From Bacteroidota bacterium (GTDB lineage: Bacteria; Bacteroidota; Bacteroidia; Bacteroidales; Paludibacteraceae), in contig JAJZHJ010000102.1 in assembly GCA_021804525.1 (NCBI GenBank), forward strand, positions 1 to 5,736: 5,736 bases of DNA, given 5' to 3'. The translations under genes were made by a program, and so were the position numbers. The notes under the pieces were generated by a model. That model was not told the DNA's origin, did no database searches, and saw only the letters and a list, made by a program, of their open reading frames with translations. This document shows positions 4,656 through 5,736 of the stretch, piece by piece. Every line of letters begins with the position of its first letter. The stretch's first letter is position 1.

Positions 4656-5736
4656 ATGATAAAGTTCATTTTCCCGTTATTTATTATATTTCAGTTCATA
4701 ATCTTTCCAACGACAGCTGCCAACGAACCCGCAAGACCTCGTCTTGTAGTATTTATTGTGGTGGACGGATTACAATCCGAACACATAATGACCATTTGGA
4801 ACGACTTGAACAAAGGAGGGTTTAAGCGTTTATATACACAGGGAGCCGTTTGCAACCATGCCTATTATCCGATTCTTTCTGCTGGTAGTGCAGCTGATTA
4901 TGCATCTCTTGTAACAGGATCGACCCCATTTTACCACGGTATAGTAGGGAATACGTTTTATAATCGTGTCACCGGAGAAACGCAACCTTGTCTGCAAGAC
5001 GACAAATACAATGGAATTGGCACTGATGATGCACTCTCACTAAGACCATTGCTTGCGTCAACCTGCTCTGATGAACTTAAAATGAACACTGCAGGAAAAT
5101 CGAAAGTGTTTGCCATCGGTATTCATTCTGCCGAAACAATGTTACTGGCAGGTCATGCAGGCGACGGAGCTGTTTGGGTGAATCGGGAGACTGCTAATCT
5201 GGCTACCAGTACTTTTTTTGCTTCAGGATTGCCCCAATGGGCAGATCAAGCTAATGTGAATCATGCAGTGGAAGATGGTATTCGATCTGAATGGACGCCC
5301 TTGTACAACATATCAACCTATTTTTTCCCAGCCACGCATCCTGATGCAAAACAAGGCTTTGATTATATCAACAATGGCGCTTCGATGACTCAAATGATGG
5401 CGAATTATAAACATTCTCCTTTTGTCAACACATTGGTGAAAGATTTAGCGATTAAAGCACTGACAGATGAACACTTGGGACAGGATGCTTATCCCGATTT
5501 TTTAGGTCTTGAATTTACCGTGCAAGTTGCCGGAGATCCTTCGCATGAGCTTGTTTCTGCCGAAAAAGAAGATATGTATCTGCGTTTAGACAACAACATT
5601 GCTGATTTAATAAATAAAATCGACAGTTATGTAGGGCTAAATAATACGATTATAGTATTGACCAGCAATCAGGGAGAACCTCATCGTCAACAGACAATGA
5701 CAACATATAACATTCCTTCCGGCCAATTTGTACCTG
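4656..5736 (+). CDS. Alkaline-phosphatase-superfamily protein, PafA-related, with altered active site (5' 360 codons)
   Basis: The frame opens at ATG 4656 and runs past the window end. A signal peptide (MIKFIFPLFIIFQFIIFPTTAA) is probably cut after Ala22, so the protein should be periplasmic. PafA-type motifs follow in order: PRLVVFIVVDGLQ (28-40), GGFKRLYTQGA (54-64), SAGSAADYASLVTGSTP (75-91), HGIVGN (94-99), LAGHAGDGAVW (164-174), SPFVNTLVKDLA (254-265), KEDMYLRLD (304-312) and LTSNQGE (335-341). Compared by eye with PafA residues recalled from the literature, Asp37 equals metal ligand Asp38 and Asn99 equals Asn100. However, the nucleophile Thr79 is Ser78, the Lys162-x-Arg164 pair becomes His157-x-Ala159, the segment for Asp305/His309 has no clear match, and the Asp352-His353 metal pair becomes Asn338-Gln339. 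It is therefore probably not an ordinary phosphatase. It lies 63 bases after the Lnb-like gene with no terminator between, so it is likely in the same operon. Confidence 0.88.
   Translation, partial: MIKFIFPLFIIFQFIIFPTTAANEPARPRLVVFIVVDGLQSEHIMTIWNDLNKGGFKRLYTQGAVCNHAYYPILSAGSAADYASLVTGSTPFYHGIVGNTFYNRVTGETQPCLQDDKYNGIGTDDALSLRPLLASTCSDELKMNTAGKSKVFAIGIHSAETMLLAGHAGDGAVWVNRETANLATSTFFASGLPQWADQANVNHAVEDGIRSEWTPLYNISTYFFPATHPDAKQGFDYINNGASMTQMMANYKHSPFVNTLVKDLAIKALTDEHLGQDAYPDFLGLEFTVQVAGDPSHELVSAEKEDMYLRLDNNIADLINKIDSYVGLNNTIIVLTSNQGEPHRQQTMTTYNIPSGQFVP

Overview
The window reads like the chromosome of a Bacteroidota member, probably Bacteroidales. The signs are promoter boxes of the TAnnTTTG type instead of E. 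coli -10/-35 boxes, weak or absent Shine-Dalgarno sequences, an Lnb-type (former DUF4105) protein, a PafA-like alkaline-phosphatase-superfamily protein, and moderately AT-rich DNA. I saw no rRNA, tRNA, CRISPR array, insertion sequence, integrase or phage gene.

Layout. (1) 1-204, plus strand: the last 67 codons of a gene that begins outside the window, probably an outer-membrane beta-barrel protein. (2) 301-795, minus strand: a small lipoprotein of unknown function, convergent with the first gene. It has a well-formed Bacteroidota promoter at 881-910 and a terminator-like stem-loop just downstream of that promoter. (3) 989-2011, minus strand: a cytoplasmic TIM-barrel protein resembling the putative glycoside hydrolases of the GHL10/COG1649 kind. 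Its 3' end may carry a frameshift. (4) 2012-2196: a divergent control region with one TAnnTTTG box facing each way and an inverted repeat between them. (5) 2197-3351, plus strand: a complete YqhD-type NADPH-dependent alcohol/aldehyde reductase. (6) 3372-4592, plus strand: a complete Lnb-like protein with a signal peptide, a periplasmic domain with candidate Cys/His catalytic residues and five membrane segments. (7) 4656 to the window end, plus strand: the first 360 residues of a secreted alkaline-phosphatase-superfamily protein related to PafA.

Genes 5, 6 and 7 run in the same direction with gaps of 20 and 63 bases and are probably co-transcribed from the promoter at 2082-2089. Together they would supply a cytoplasmic aldehyde-detoxifying reductase, a membrane enzyme of lipoprotein maturation and an exported phosphatase-fold protein. 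The sequence shows no direct metabolic link among them.

The most unusual observation is in gene 7. It keeps the fold-defining motifs of PafA but has Ser in place of the Thr nucleophile, Asn-Gln in place of the Asp-His metal pair, and no Lys-x-Arg phosphate clamp. It looks like a conserved pseudoenzyme or an enzyme with changed chemistry.
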